Shown here: piece by piece, positions 19,007 through 27,916 of the stretch
Position numbering within the stretch: position 1 is the stretch's first letter
Layout: each line of letters opens with the position of its first letter
From: Nonomuraea guangzhouensis
Lineage (GTDB): Bacteria > Actinomycetota > Actinomycetes > Streptosporangiales > Streptosporangiaceae
DNA: 64,000 nt
Assembly: GCF_019396345.1 (NCBI RefSeq)
Contig: NZ_JAHKRM010000046.1
Coordinates: 28,903-92,902, forward strand
Reading direction: 5' to 3'
Notes under the pieces: model-generated
Database searches by the model: none
What the model saw: only the letters and a program-made list of their open reading frames with translations
Told to the model about the DNA's origin: nothing
Position numbers and translations under genes: made by a program

Positions 19007-20360
19007 CCGTCGTACGCGAAGGCACCTATGGCGACAAAGTCGCCGCGATCGAGCCGGGCGGCCTGGAGTTCATCCCCCTGGCGGAGCGGCACGGCAAGCC
19101 CTCGGGCCTGTTATGGACCTGGATGTCGCCGAACCTGGAATTCGCCACGATCTTCCTCGGCGTGCTCGCCGTGGCGGCCTTCAAACTCAGCTTCTGGCAG
19201 GCGGTCCTGGCTTGCGCCGTGGGCAGCGGCCTCGGCGCGATCACGCACGGCATCCTGTCGGCCCAGGGCCCCGCCTCCGGAGTGCCGCAGATGGTGCTCG
19301 GACGATTGCCCTTTGGCTACTGGGGCAACATCCTGCCGGCCGCGTTCAACTCGGTGGCCGCCGGGATCGGCTGGTTCGCGGTCAACAGCGTCAGCGCCGC
19401 GCTCGCCCTCAACACGCTGACGGGCCTGCCCGCCTGGCTCTGCCTGGCCATCGCGGTCGCGGCCATGGTGACGCTCGGCTTCTTCGGCCACAACCTGGTC
19501 CAGGCCTTCGAACGCTTCGCCTTCCCCGTGCTCGCCGTGATCCTGCTCGTCACCTCGGTTCTCATCGTGTCCCAAGCCGACCTAGGCCACGCGGGCGAGG
19601 GCGGCGGGACGGGCGGCTTCCTGCTGGCCATCGGCGCCTCCTTCGGCTACGCCGCCGGCTGGAACCCGTACGCCGCCGACTACACCCGCTACCTGCCGCC
19701 CGGCTCCTCCCGCCGGGCGGTCGGCCTCTCGGCCGGGCTCGGCGTCTTCCTCTCCTGTGTGATCCTGCAGGCCGTCGGCGCGGCCTCCGTGACCATCGGC
19801 GGTGGTGACCCGCTCGGCCAGCCCACCACCGCGTTCACCCAGCACCTTCCCGGCCCGGTGGCCGGCCTGACGCTGCTCGCGATCGCTCTCGGCGCGGTGG
19901 CGGCCAACGCGCTCAACGTCTACTCGGGCGCGATGTCGCTGCTCGCGCTGGGGGTACGGCTTCCGCTGCACCTCCGAAGAGCCATCATGGCCCTGGCCTG
20001 CGGGGCGATCGGCTTCACCGTGGCGTTGTCCGGGCTGGCCGACGCCGGGCACAGTACGAGGCGTTCCTCCTGGTCATCGCCTACTGGATCGGCCCGTGGC
20101 TGGGCGTGGTGCTGACGGATCTGTTCCTGCGCCGCGGCGGGGAGCCCCCTCCGGTGCTGTTCGACAGGCGGCACACCAACTGGGCGGGCCCGATCGCGAT
20201 GATCGTCGGGGTCGTCGTGTCGGTCTGGCTCTTCTCCAACCAGCAGCAGTACGTCGGCCTGATCCCTCAGCGGGTCCCCGCGGTCGGCGACATCGCCTTC
20301 GAGGTGGGCTTCCTCATCTCGGCCGCCCTCTACCTGGCCCTGAGACGCAGGAGTTCGTGA
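19003..20360 (+). pseudogene. NCS1-family cytosine/purine permease, frameshifted
   Basis: The first 350 codons encode a CodB-like NCS1 transporter (GLEFIPLAERHGKPSGLLWTW; NLEFATIFLGVLAVAAF; GWNPYAADYTRYLPP), about 9-10 membrane segments. At about 20052 the frame breaks: GGGCACAGTACGAG would need one extra C to read His-Gln-Tyr-Glu. In the other frame the protein continues YEAFLLVIAYWIGPWLGVVL...RRHTNWAGPIAMIVGVVVS to 20360. Intact it would be about 452 residues. A true mutation or a one-base sequencing error are both possible. It overlaps the oxygenase gene by 4 nt and has a TTA codon at 19111-19113. Confidence 0.85.
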
Positions 20361-20373
20361 CAGGCTTGCCGCT

Positions 20374-20913
20374 ATGGGATTCGGGGTTCGTCAGTTCGAG
20401 CTGACGTTGATGCATCGGATGCGTGATCTCAACGACGGGCGGGTGGAGGACGCGCTCATCGACATGGGCGCGTCCCGGGCCGAGCTCCGCGCCGCCCACA
20501 CCCAATGGACGAAGATGGCCCACTCCGTGCGGACTCGGAAGGGGCTGGCCGGGCTGCGGACGGTGCTCGGCCCGCCGCCGTACCAGGGCAGGACCACGAT
20601 CGGGAGCCTGACCTGCGACGTGGCTCGCTGGGCGCTGCCGGCCTGGCCGGACCTGGAGTTCGAGGTCCTGCTCGGGCCGGACGGCGCGGTGTGGAACCAG
20701 TGGTTCGTCCGTCCCCACGGCGACAAGGCGCTGGCCTTCGCGGACCTGGTGCCGTGGGGGTGTGTGGTCGCCGACGTCGCTTCGAGCTTCCCCGGGGCGG
20801 CCCAGGGCGAGGGGTCGGCTCCGCACCATTGGGTGGTCGACTTCGCCCACGAGGGCACGGACTATCGGGCTCGGTTCGTGTACGGCCTGTACCAGCGTCT
20901 CGACCGCGCCTGA
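20374..20913 (+). CDS. Hypothetical protein
   Basis: 179 residues, soluble, no signal or membrane segment. Notable stretches are QFELTLMHRMRDLNDGRVED, TTIGSLTCDVARWALPAWPDLEFEVLL and WVVDFAHEGTDYRARFVYGLYQ. I do not recognise the family. It follows the permease by 13 nt in the same direction and so could be the last gene of the operon, or independent. GC and codon use look native. Confidence 0.65.
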   Translation: MGFGVRQFELTLMHRMRDLNDGRVEDALIDMGASRAELRAAHTQWTKMAHSVRTRKGLAGLRTVLGPPPYQGRTTIGSLTCDVARWALPAWPDLEFEVLLGPDGAVWNQWFVRPHGDKALAFADLVPWGCVVADVASSFPGAAQGEGSAPHHWVVDFAHEGTDYRARFVYGLYQRLDRA

Positions 20914-20918
20914 CGGGG

Positions 20919-21356
20919 TCAGATCGGGCAGGCTCCCGGAAGGCTCGACTCATATCCGAATTTGAGCACGTCCGTTCGGTCGTTGAGTGCCGCCGGTAGG
21001 TTTCCCCATCCTCCGGGGCCGACCGTATAAATACGCTCATAACAACCGCGCCCGGCATTCCAATCCATGAGCAGCACGTCTCTCGTTCCTCGGTTGTAGA
21101 ACGAGGTGAGTTTGTCGGGCTCGGTCATGTAATACACGCCCTGGTTGCCGGGCAGATTCGGATGAGCGGTCAACATGCTGCTGCCGCCCGCGTCGCGCCA
21201 TGAGCAGAAGTAGTTGGCAGCGCAGTCGCCGTAGGCCATCAGCGACGAGACCGTGGTCGTGGATGCCTGGGCGGCCGTGCCGGCTCCGATGATCAAGGGG
21301 GCCGCGACCATGGCCGCGGCGAGCATCTTCACGGCCGGCTTCAAAGGCGTGCGCAT
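20919..21356 (-). CDS. Secreted peptidase-inhibitor I36-like small protein
   Basis: 145 residues. A Sec signal peptide (KPAVKMLAAAMVAAPLIIGAGTAAQA, cleavage near residue 31) precedes a small beta-rich domain with four cysteines (GDCAANYFCSW ... GRGCYERI ... GACPI). The pattern resembles the gamma-crystallin-like peptidase inhibitor I36 family common in Streptomyces. GGAGG sits upstream of the ATG. It would be exported and disulphide-bonded. Inhibitor activity is not demonstrated for most relatives. Confidence 0.72.
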   Translation of the reverse strand: MRTPLKPAVKMLAAAMVAAPLIIGAGTAAQASTTTVSSLMAYGDCAANYFCSWRDAGGSSMLTAHPNLPGNQGVYYMTEPDKLTSFYNRGTRDVLLMDWNAGRGCYERIYTVGPGGWGNLPAALNDRTDVLKFGYESSLPGACPI

Positions 21357-21496
21357 GGATTCCTCCGTTGCTGATTATCGACGGCTACAAACCTCGCAAA
21401 TTCCGCTGTCATTGAGCTGTCTTATAGTTGTCGTCGCCTTGTCGTATTCCGGCGGCCCGATGTACGGTCCCCGTCTCAGACCAGGAAGGCGGACTC

Positions 21497-22324
21497 ATGG
21501 AAACCGGCACGCTCAACGTGCCCGGCGCCGACATCTACTACGAGGTACGCGGCTCCGGACCGGCTCTCCTGCTCATCAACGGCGGCGACGGCGACGCGGC
21601 GCTGTTCGGGCCGCTGGCCACGCTGCTCGCCGGCCGCTTCAAGGTCATCACCTACGACCCGCGCGGCAACTCGCGCAGCCGCCTGACAGGCGAGCCGGGC
21701 GAACAGCGGATCGGCGAGCACGCCGACGACGCCCACCTGCTGCTGCGCGCGCTGGACGCCGAGCCCGCGTACGTGTTCGGCACCAGCTACGGCGGCATGG
21801 TCGGCATGGATCTGCTCGCCCGGCATCCCGCCCAGGTCCGGGCCCTGGTCGCGCACGAGCCGTTCGTCATCGAGCTGCTGCCCGACGCCGGCCGGTGGCA
21901 CGCCCGGTTCCAGGAGGTGTACGAGATCTACCGGCGCGAAGGCGCGGACACGGCGCTGCGGATGTTCAGCGCGGACGTCGGGGTGGACCTTCCGCCGGAG
22001 CCGTCCGAGGGCCTGCCCGCGCCGGTGCGGGAGATGCTGGATCGGGTCCGCGCCAACCTGGACACGGTCCTCGCGTATGAGTTGCGGTCGTTCGTCCGTT
22101 TCAGACCGGACCTGGACGCGCTGCGTGACGCCCCGATCGTCGTGGCGTTCGGCGCCGAATCGGGGGAGACGCTGTTGCGGCGCACCACCGAGGCTGTCGC
22201 TGAGGGCCTGGGCAGACGGATCGTGGAGGTCCCCGGAGGTCACGTCGGCTTCCTGACCAACGCGGGCGAGTTCGCCAAGACCCTGGGCGACGTGCTGGGC
22301 GACCCCGTGCCGCCCAAGGGGTGA
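21497..22324 (+). CDS. Alpha/beta hydrolase
   Basis: 275 residues from the ATG at 21497, with GGAAGG just upstream and the fold beginning METGTLNVPGADIYYEVRGSGPALLLINGG; an in-frame start at 21428 has no ribosome site. The nucleophile is in GTSYGGM and the late His in PGGHVGFLTN. It resembles small esterase/peroxidase-like hydrolases. Substrate cannot be assigned. Divergent from the I36-like gene across 140 bp. Confidence 0.85.
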   Translation: METGTLNVPGADIYYEVRGSGPALLLINGGDGDAALFGPLATLLAGRFKVITYDPRGNSRSRLTGEPGEQRIGEHADDAHLLLRALDAEPAYVFGTSYGGMVGMDLLARHPAQVRALVAHEPFVIELLPDAGRWHARFQEVYEIYRREGADTALRMFSADVGVDLPPEPSEGLPAPVREMLDRVRANLDTVLAYELRSFVRFRPDLDALRDAPIVVAFGAESGETLLRRTTEAVAEGLGRRIVEVPGGHVGFLTNAGEFAKTLGDVLGDPVPPKG

Positions 22325-22561
22325 TCACCTCCTGTCGCTGAACGGGGCAAGGGCGGTCACCGGTACGGACAGTCGTACCCCAGGCCGGCAACAGCACCAG
22401 TCCTTCGTCGATCACGGCCCACGACTGCCCTGTTCGACGACCGCTATACGCTGGCAGCGTAAGAACCTCTTCGGCTACGCCCACAGATGACCGTGCTCGA
22501 CCGCTTCCTCCCGCTCCAGGCGTTCGGCGATCCTAGAGGCATCAAAGGAGGGAACCGGTCA

Positions 22562-23725
22562 ATGAACGAAACCGGACGCGAGCTGCCCGCGCGGGCCTCG
22601 GCGGTCATCATCGGGGGCGGCGCCATGGGCGTCAGCTCGGCCTACGCGCTGGCCGCGGCCGGAGTCACCGACGTGGTCCTGCTCGACAAGGGGCCACTGG
22701 GCTCCGGCTCGACCTCGAAGGCCGCCGGGGGAGTGCGCGCGCAGTTCTCCGACCGGGTCAACATCGAGCTCGCCGCACGCAGCCTCGAGACGTTCGAGAC
22801 CTTCGCCGGCCGCTTCGGGCAGGAGATCGACCTGCACCAGGTGGGCTACCTGTTCCTGCTCGACTCGCCCGAGTCCGTCGCGGAGTTCGAGAAGAACGTC
22901 GCGGTCCAGAACGACCTGGGCGTGCCCAGCCGGATGATCTCGGTGCGCGAGGCCGCGGAGCTGTCGCCGCTGATCGACACCGACGGACTGCTCGCCGCCG
23001 CCTACTCGCCCACCGACGGCCACTGCACGCCCGAATCCGTGGTGCTCGGCTACGCGGGCGCGGCCCGCCGGCTCGGCGCCCGGCTGCTGCCCAACTGCGC
23101 CGCGACCGGCATCGAGACGGTGGACGGCCGCATCGTCGCCGTCCGCACCGAGGGTGGCCGGATCGAGACCGACACCGTGATCTGCGCGGCCGGCGCCTGG
23201 TCGAGCCCCATAGGCGCGTGGGTGGGCGTCGACCTGCCGGTGAGCCCGCTGCGCAGGCAGATCCTGATCACCGAGCCGGTCCCCGACCTGCCGCCCATGA
23301 CGTTCACCATCGACTTCGGCACCACGTTCTACTTCCACCGGGAAGGCCCCGGCCTGCTGCTGGGCATGTCCGATCCGGACGAGACGCCGGGGTTCAAGTT
23401 CGACCGGTCCGACGCCTGGCTGCCCAGGCTGGGCGAGGCCATGGCCCGCCGCGCCCCGGCGCTGATGGAGACGGGCATCGCCACCGGCTGGGCCGGCCTG
23501 TACGAAGACACGCCGGACCACAACGCGCTCATCGGGACCGCCCCGAACGTCGACCGGTTCATCTACGCCACCGGCTTCTCCGGCCACGGCTTCCTGATGA
23601 GCCCGGCCGTCGGGGAGGTGGTGCGCGACCTCTACCTGGAACGGGCGCCGTTCGTCGACGTCACCGCCTTCGACGCGAGCCGCTTCGTCCTGGCCGGGGC
23701 CAGACCCGAGCTCAACATCGTCTGA
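22562..23725 (+). CDS. FAD-dependent oxidoreductase, DAO/sarcosine oxidase type
   Basis: 387 residues from the ATG at 22562, chosen for the AAAGGAGG ribosome site at 22544-22551. The Rossmann motif is AVIIGGGAMGVSSAYALAAAG. The substrate domain and C-terminal flavin motif (YEDTPDHNALIGTAPNVDRFIYATGFSGHGFLMSPAVGEVV) match the DAO family (glycine/D-amino-acid/sarcosine-type oxidases and hydrogen-cyanide-synthase-like enzymes). It likely oxidises an amine or amino acid. It stands alone; neighbours do not reveal a pathway. Confidence 0.86.
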   Translation: MNETGRELPARASAVIIGGGAMGVSSAYALAAAGVTDVVLLDKGPLGSGSTSKAAGGVRAQFSDRVNIELAARSLETFETFAGRFGQEIDLHQVGYLFLLDSPESVAEFEKNVAVQNDLGVPSRMISVREAAELSPLIDTDGLLAAAYSPTDGHCTPESVVLGYAGAARRLGARLLPNCAATGIETVDGRIVAVRTEGGRIETDTVICAAGAWSSPIGAWVGVDLPVSPLRRQILITEPVPDLPPMTFTIDFGTTFYFHREGPGLLLGMSDPDETPGFKFDRSDAWLPRLGEAMARRAPALMETGIATGWAGLYEDTPDHNALIGTAPNVDRFIYATGFSGHGFLMSPAVGEVVRDLYLERAPFVDVTAFDASRFVLAGARPELNIV

Positions 23726-23738
23726 CGGGCTGATCGCG

Positions 23739-24368
23739 TCACCGGGGGTCCGTGGCCGCCCTGCGTTGGGCGCGCAGGCGGTACCAGCGGGTCCAGAGGG
23801 TGAGGGCCGCCAGGTCGGCGAAGTGCAGCACGTAGGACACGGCCACCGCGACGTCGATCGGTAGCAGGAAGATCACCGGGATGTGGATCGCCGCGTCGGC
23901 CAGCATGCCGAACCCCCACACCAGCGCCGCCGTGTAGAAGCCGCGGCGGAACGCCGGCGAGGCGTCCCATTTGGCCTCGATGTCCCCGGCGACGAAGCGC
24001 TTGGCCAGGTGGAAGGTGAGCGGCCTGCCCACGAGGCACGTACCGAGGAAGAGCAGGCCCAGGAACGCCACGTGGATCGACCCCTTGGCCAGCAGGAACC
24101 GCTCGTCACCCGTGACCAGCGTGAGCGCCAGTCCCGTGCCGAACAGGACCAGCAGGAAGACGGCCGCCCCGTCGAACGCGCGGTGCCGTACCGCGACATA
24201 GACGGTGCGTAGCGCCGCGACGCCCGCCCCCACGAGCAGGGCGACGTAGCTGCCGTATCCGAGGAGCCGGAAGAGATAGAAGGCACCGATCGGCGGCACG
24301 ATCTCCCACAGCAGCAGCGAGATCAGTGCACGTCCACGGAGCGAGAGGGCTGAGGCGCGAGTGTCCAT
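23739..24368 (-). CDS. VC0807-like integral membrane protein
   Basis: 209 residues from the ATG at 24368; an upstream start at 24410 is possible. About five to six hydrophobic segments (ALISLLLWEIVPPIGAFYLF; YVALLVGAGVAAL; AAVFLLVLFGTGLALTLVTG; VAFLGLLFLGTCLVG; GFYTAALVWGFGMLADAA; VAVAVSYVLHFADLAALTL). The pattern resembles the VC0807-type family of unknown function. It is divergent from the histidine kinase gene next to it and is a candidate target of that system. Confidence 0.7.
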   Translation of the reverse strand: MDTRASALSLRGRALISLLLWEIVPPIGAFYLFRLLGYGSYVALLVGAGVAALRTVYVAVRHRAFDGAAVFLLVLFGTGLALTLVTGDERFLLAKGSIHVAFLGLLFLGTCLVGRPLTFHLAKRFVAGDIEAKWDASPAFRRGFYTAALVWGFGMLADAAIHIPVIFLLPIDVAVAVSYVLHFADLAALTLWTRWYRLRAQRRAATDPR

Positions 24369-24473
24369 GCGCGGATTCTGATCCGCGCCGGCGGCCGGCC
24401 CCCACGACACCCGTCACCGTTCGGCCATGACAAGTGTCAGCGGGTCTCGCGTTCGGGCCCGGCGCGCGCCAGA

Positions 24474-25631
24474 ATGCGCGTGACGGCGAGCCGGACAGAC
24501 ATCGAGGACGAAGACGTGCGGGAGTCGTGGGAATGGCCGATGGTCGCCACCTCGCCGCGCGCCCGCCGTGAGCGGGCCCGCCGCACGCTGCTGGCCGTGC
24601 CCTTCCTCGGCTGGCTCGTGCACATGGCGTTCATGGCGCTCGACCCGCCGCACTCGCCCGGCTTCGCGGTGGCCGTCTGGGGCGTCACGGCGGTGTACGG
24701 CACGACGTACCTGGCCATCCTGTGGTACGGCCCAGGGTACGGACGGGCGGCCAGGATCGGCATGGTCGGCTGGCTCTACCTGACCGGCTCCGGGCTGGCG
24801 ATCGTCACCGGTAACCCGGGTGACCTGTCCGTCATCGCCTTCGCCATCACGGCGGCGGCGCTGCTGCTGCCGGTGCGCTGGGCCCAGCTCCTGGGGCTCG
24901 CCACGGTGGCGGGCTTCGTCGCCTTCGCCTGGCCGCTGACCTCCGAGGAGGACGTGATGCAAGCGGCCCTGCTGGCCTCGTTCGCGGTGGGCATGGTCGG
25001 GCTGATGCGGCTCATGCGCACGGTCACGCAGCTGCGCGAGGCAAGGGAGGAGATCAAGGTCCTGGCGGTGGCGGGGGAGCGGGCCAGGCTGGCCAGGGAC
25101 CTGCACGACGTACTCGGCCACAGCCTGACCACGATCACCCTGAAGACCGGGCTGGCCAGGCGGATGCTGGAGACCGGTGCCGGCACGGACCGCGTGCTCG
25201 CCGAGGTCGGCGAGGCCGAGGAGCTGTCCAGGCAGGCGCTGGGCGACATCCGGGCCACCGTCTCCGGCTACCGGCGCACCACGCTGACCGGCGAGATCGT
25301 CGGAGCCGGCGCCGCGCTGCGCGCCGCCGGCATCGACCCGGTGCTGCCGCGGGCCGTCGACGACGTGCCCGTCCAGCTGCGGGAGCCTTTCGGGTACGTG
25401 CTGCGCGAAGGCGTGACCAACGTGATCCGCCACTCCGGCGCCACCCGGTGCGAGGTGGCGCTGGGGAGCACCTGGCTGGAGGTACGCGACAACGGCCGCG
25501 GGGCGAGCGACGGGCACGCGCTCGGGAACGGCCTGTCCGGGCTGACCGAGCGGATCGAGGCGGTCGGCGGCACCGTGCACGCGGGCCCGCTGCCCGAGGG
25601 CGGGTTCCGGCTGCGGGCGGAGGTGCCATGA
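24474..25631 (+). CDS. Sensor histidine kinase, DesK/NarX type
   Basis: 385 residues. A membrane sensor with about five helices (40-180) is followed by a HisKA_3 dimerisation domain with the phospho-acceptor His in RARLARDLHDVLGHSLT and an HATPase domain (LREGVTNVIRHSG; VRDNGRG; GNGLSGLTERIEAVGG). A GTG at 24516 with a better-placed GAGGA is an alternative start. Family members respond to membrane or envelope state. The stop overlaps the regulator gene (ATGA), so this is a coupled two-component pair. Confidence 0.92.
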   Translation: MRVTASRTDIEDEDVRESWEWPMVATSPRARRERARRTLLAVPFLGWLVHMAFMALDPPHSPGFAVAVWGVTAVYGTTYLAILWYGPGYGRAARIGMVGWLYLTGSGLAIVTGNPGDLSVIAFAITAAALLLPVRWAQLLGLATVAGFVAFAWPLTSEEDVMQAALLASFAVGMVGLMRLMRTVTQLREAREEIKVLAVAGERARLARDLHDVLGHSLTTITLKTGLARRMLETGAGTDRVLAEVGEAEELSRQALGDIRATVSGYRRTTLTGEIVGAGAALRAAGIDPVLPRAVDDVPVQLREPFGYVLREGVTNVIRHSGATRCEVALGSTWLEVRDNGRGASDGHALGNGLSGLTERIEAVGGTVHAGPLPEGGFRLRAEVP

Positions 25632-26233
25632 TCAGGGTGCTGCTCGCCGACGACCAGGCTCTGGTACGGGGCGCGCTGGCCGCGATGCTGGGGCTGGAGC
25701 CGGACATCGAGGTGGTCGCGACCGTGGCCACCGGGGCGGAGGCGGTGGCGGCGGCCCGCCGTACCCGACCTGACGTGGCGCTCATCGACGTGCAGATGCC
25801 GGGGATGGACGGGCTCGAAGCCGCGGCGGAGCTGAGAGCGGCGTTGCCGTCGTGCCGGGTGATCATGTGCACCACGTTCGGCCGGCCGGGCTACTTCACC
25901 CGGGCGATGGTCGCCGGGGCTGTCGGCTTCGTGGTCAAGGACGCGCGGCCGGAGGAGCTCGTGGCCGCGGTACGGAGGGTGCACGCGGGGCTCCGCGCGA
26001 TCGACCCGGACCTGGCCGCCGAGTCGCTGGTCAACGGCACCAGCCCGCTCACGGGGCGGGAGCGCGAGGTGCTGCTGGCCGCCCGGCACGGCGGCACCGT
26101 CGCGGAGATCGCCAGGGTGGTGCACCTCACCAACGGCACCGTGCGCAACCACCTGTCCTCGGCGATCGGCAAGACGGGGGCGAGCACGCACGCGGAGGCG
26201 GTCCGGATCGCCGAGGAGAACGGCTGGCTCTGA
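25628..26233 (+). CDS. Response regulator, NarL/DesR type
   Basis: 201 residues from ATG 25628. The receiver domain has acidic residues in LLADDQALV, the phospho-Asp in ALIDVQMPGMDG and the conserved Lys in VVKDARPEE. A LuxR-type helix-turn-helix is at the C-terminus (LTGREREVLLAARHGGTVAEIARVVHLTNGTVRNHLSSAIGK). It pairs with the overlapping histidine kinase. Its targets may include the divergent VC0807-like membrane gene. Confidence 0.93.
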   Translation: MIRVLLADDQALVRGALAAMLGLEPDIEVVATVATGAEAVAAARRTRPDVALIDVQMPGMDGLEAAAELRAALPSCRVIMCTTFGRPGYFTRAMVAGAVGFVVKDARPEELVAAVRRVHAGLRAIDPDLAAESLVNGTSPLTGREREVLLAARHGGTVAEIARVVHLTNGTVRNHLSSAIGKTGASTHAEAVRIAEENGWL

Positions 26234-26298
26234 CGCCGCAGAAGCCGGTCGCGTGGCGGGCGTCAGGGCAGGTGACCGTCGGCCCCTAAGCTGGCGAC

Positions 26299-27159
26299 AT
26301 GGGCATGGTCGGTACGGTCGGGCTGGTGTTGCATCCCAGGCGCGACTCCAAAGAGGCGATCGACACCATCCTGAGCTGGGCCGCCGGCAAGGGAGCCACC
26401 GTCATGGGGCTGCCCGAGGAGGTCGGCCGCATCGACTGCAGCGCCGTGGCGGTCGACGCCGACATGCTGGTCGAGCGGGCCGATCTGCTGGTGAGCCTCG
26501 GCGGTGACGGGACGATGCTGCGCACCATGCGGCTCATCGCCGGACGGCCCACGCCGGTGCTCGGGGTGAACCTGGGGCGGCTGGGGTTCCTGGCCGAGAT
26601 CGACGTCGAGGAGCTGCCCGCCACCCTGTCCGCCATCGACGGCCACCGCTACACCGTCGAGCCGCGCATGGCCGTGCGGACCAAGATCGACGGCGCCGCG
26701 GAGCTGATCGCGTTCAACGACATCGCGCTGGTGCGCATCCCGGGCGACGGCATGGCCGCTGTGAGCGTCATGCCGGAGGGCGCTCCGTTCGTGCGCTACG
26801 CGGCCGACGCCGTGATCGTGGCCACGACCACCGGGTCCACCGCCTACAGCTTCGCCGCTGGCGGGCCGATCGTGTCGCCGCGGGTCGAAGGGCTGCTGGT
26901 CGTGCCCGCCGCCGCCCACTCCTCCTTCAACCGGGCGCTGGTCCTGCCCGCCGACGAGGACGTGACTCTGGAGCTGCTGCCGTCGAGCGGGCGGCTGGCG
27001 GTGGAGGTGGACGGGGCGGTGCTGGGGCATCTGTGCCCCGGTGACCGCATCACGGTGGCCGCCCTGCCGGGCGCGGCCAAGGTGGTGCGGCTGGGGACGA
27101 CGTTCTACGAGCGGGCCCGGCGCAAGCTGCGGGTGGACGGCAGCGCCGAGGTCGACTGA
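26299..27159 (+). CDS. NAD kinase (PpnK family)
   Basis: 286 residues. The diagnostic nucleotide loop is VSLGGDGTMLR. The conserved NE pair reads ND in AFNDIALV. The glycine-rich ATTTGSTAYSFAAGGPIVSP is fully typical. It should phosphorylate NAD to NADP. The ordinary actinobacterial copy sits near recN and a tlyA-like gene. This locus lacks that context, so it is likely a second, divergent paralogue. It is a monocistron following the two-component system. Confidence 0.88.
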   Translation: MGMVGTVGLVLHPRRDSKEAIDTILSWAAGKGATVMGLPEEVGRIDCSAVAVDADMLVERADLLVSLGGDGTMLRTMRLIAGRPTPVLGVNLGRLGFLAEIDVEELPATLSAIDGHRYTVEPRMAVRTKIDGAAELIAFNDIALVRIPGDGMAAVSVMPEGAPFVRYAADAVIVATTTGSTAYSFAAGGPIVSPRVEGLLVVPAAAHSSFNRALVLPADEDVTLELLPSSGRLAVEVDGAVLGHLCPGDRITVAALPGAAKVVRLGTTFYERARRKLRVDGSAEVD

Positions 27160-27202
27160 GGCCAGGTGGTAGGGGCGCCTTCCACAGGGTAGGCGCACGG
27201 GC

Positions 27203-27916
27203 ATGGCGACGCTGGTGGGCACGTCCGGATGGCAGTACAAGGACTGGCGCGGCACCTTCTATCCGCAGGAGGTCCCGCAGCGCCTCTGGCTGGAGACCTA
27301 CGCCGAGACGTTCGACACGGTCGAGAGCAACAACGCCTTCTACCGCCTGCCCTCACCCGAGTCCTTCGCCGGTTGGCGGGACCGCACGCCCGACGGGTTC
27401 GTGATGGCCGTCAAGGCGAGCAGGTTCCTCACCCACATCAAGCGGCTGGCCGATCCGGCCGAACCGGTGGAGCGGCTGATGAACGCCGCCTCGGCGCTCA
27501 AGGACAAGCTCGGCCCGATCCTCCTGCAGTTGCCGCCGACCCTGAAGGCCGACCCGGAGCGGCTCTCCCGCTGCCTGGACTGCTTCCCGAAGCACGTGCG
27601 CGTCGCGGTCGAACCCAGGCACCCGTCGTGGTGGACGGACGAGGTCCGCGAGATCCTGGCGGCCCGCGACGCCGCCCTGTGCTGGGCCGACCGCCTCGGC
27701 AGGCCGCTGAACCCGTTCTGGCGCACCGCCGGCTGGGGATACGTGCGGCTGCACGAGGGCAGGGCCACCCCCTTCCCGTCGTACGGTGACACGTCGCTGA
27801 AGACCTGGGCCAGGCGGGTCGGAGAAGCCGGCTGGCGCGACGCCTACGTCTACTTCAACAACGATTCCGGGGGAGCCGCTGTGCGCAACGCGCGACGCTT
27901 TGCCAGACTCGTCTAG
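27203..27916 (+). CDS. DUF72-family protein (TIM-barrel)
   Basis: 237 residues: VGTSGWQYKDWRGTFYP at the N-terminus, SNNAFYRLPSPESFAGW, LLQLPPTLKADPERL, AVEPRHPSWW and YVYFNNDSGGAAVRNA are the family signatures of DUF72 (YecE-like). Function is unproven; a metal-dependent or nucleic-acid role has been suggested by structure only. It overlaps the CorA gene by one base (TAGTG). Confidence 0.9.
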   Translation: MATLVGTSGWQYKDWRGTFYPQEVPQRLWLETYAETFDTVESNNAFYRLPSPESFAGWRDRTPDGFVMAVKASRFLTHIKRLADPAEPVERLMNAASALKDKLGPILLQLPPTLKADPERLSRCLDCFPKHVRVAVEPRHPSWWTDEVREILAARDAALCWADRLGRPLNPFWRTAGWGYVRLHEGRATPFPSYGDTSLKTWARRVGEAGWRDAYVYFNNDSGGAAVRNARRFARLV

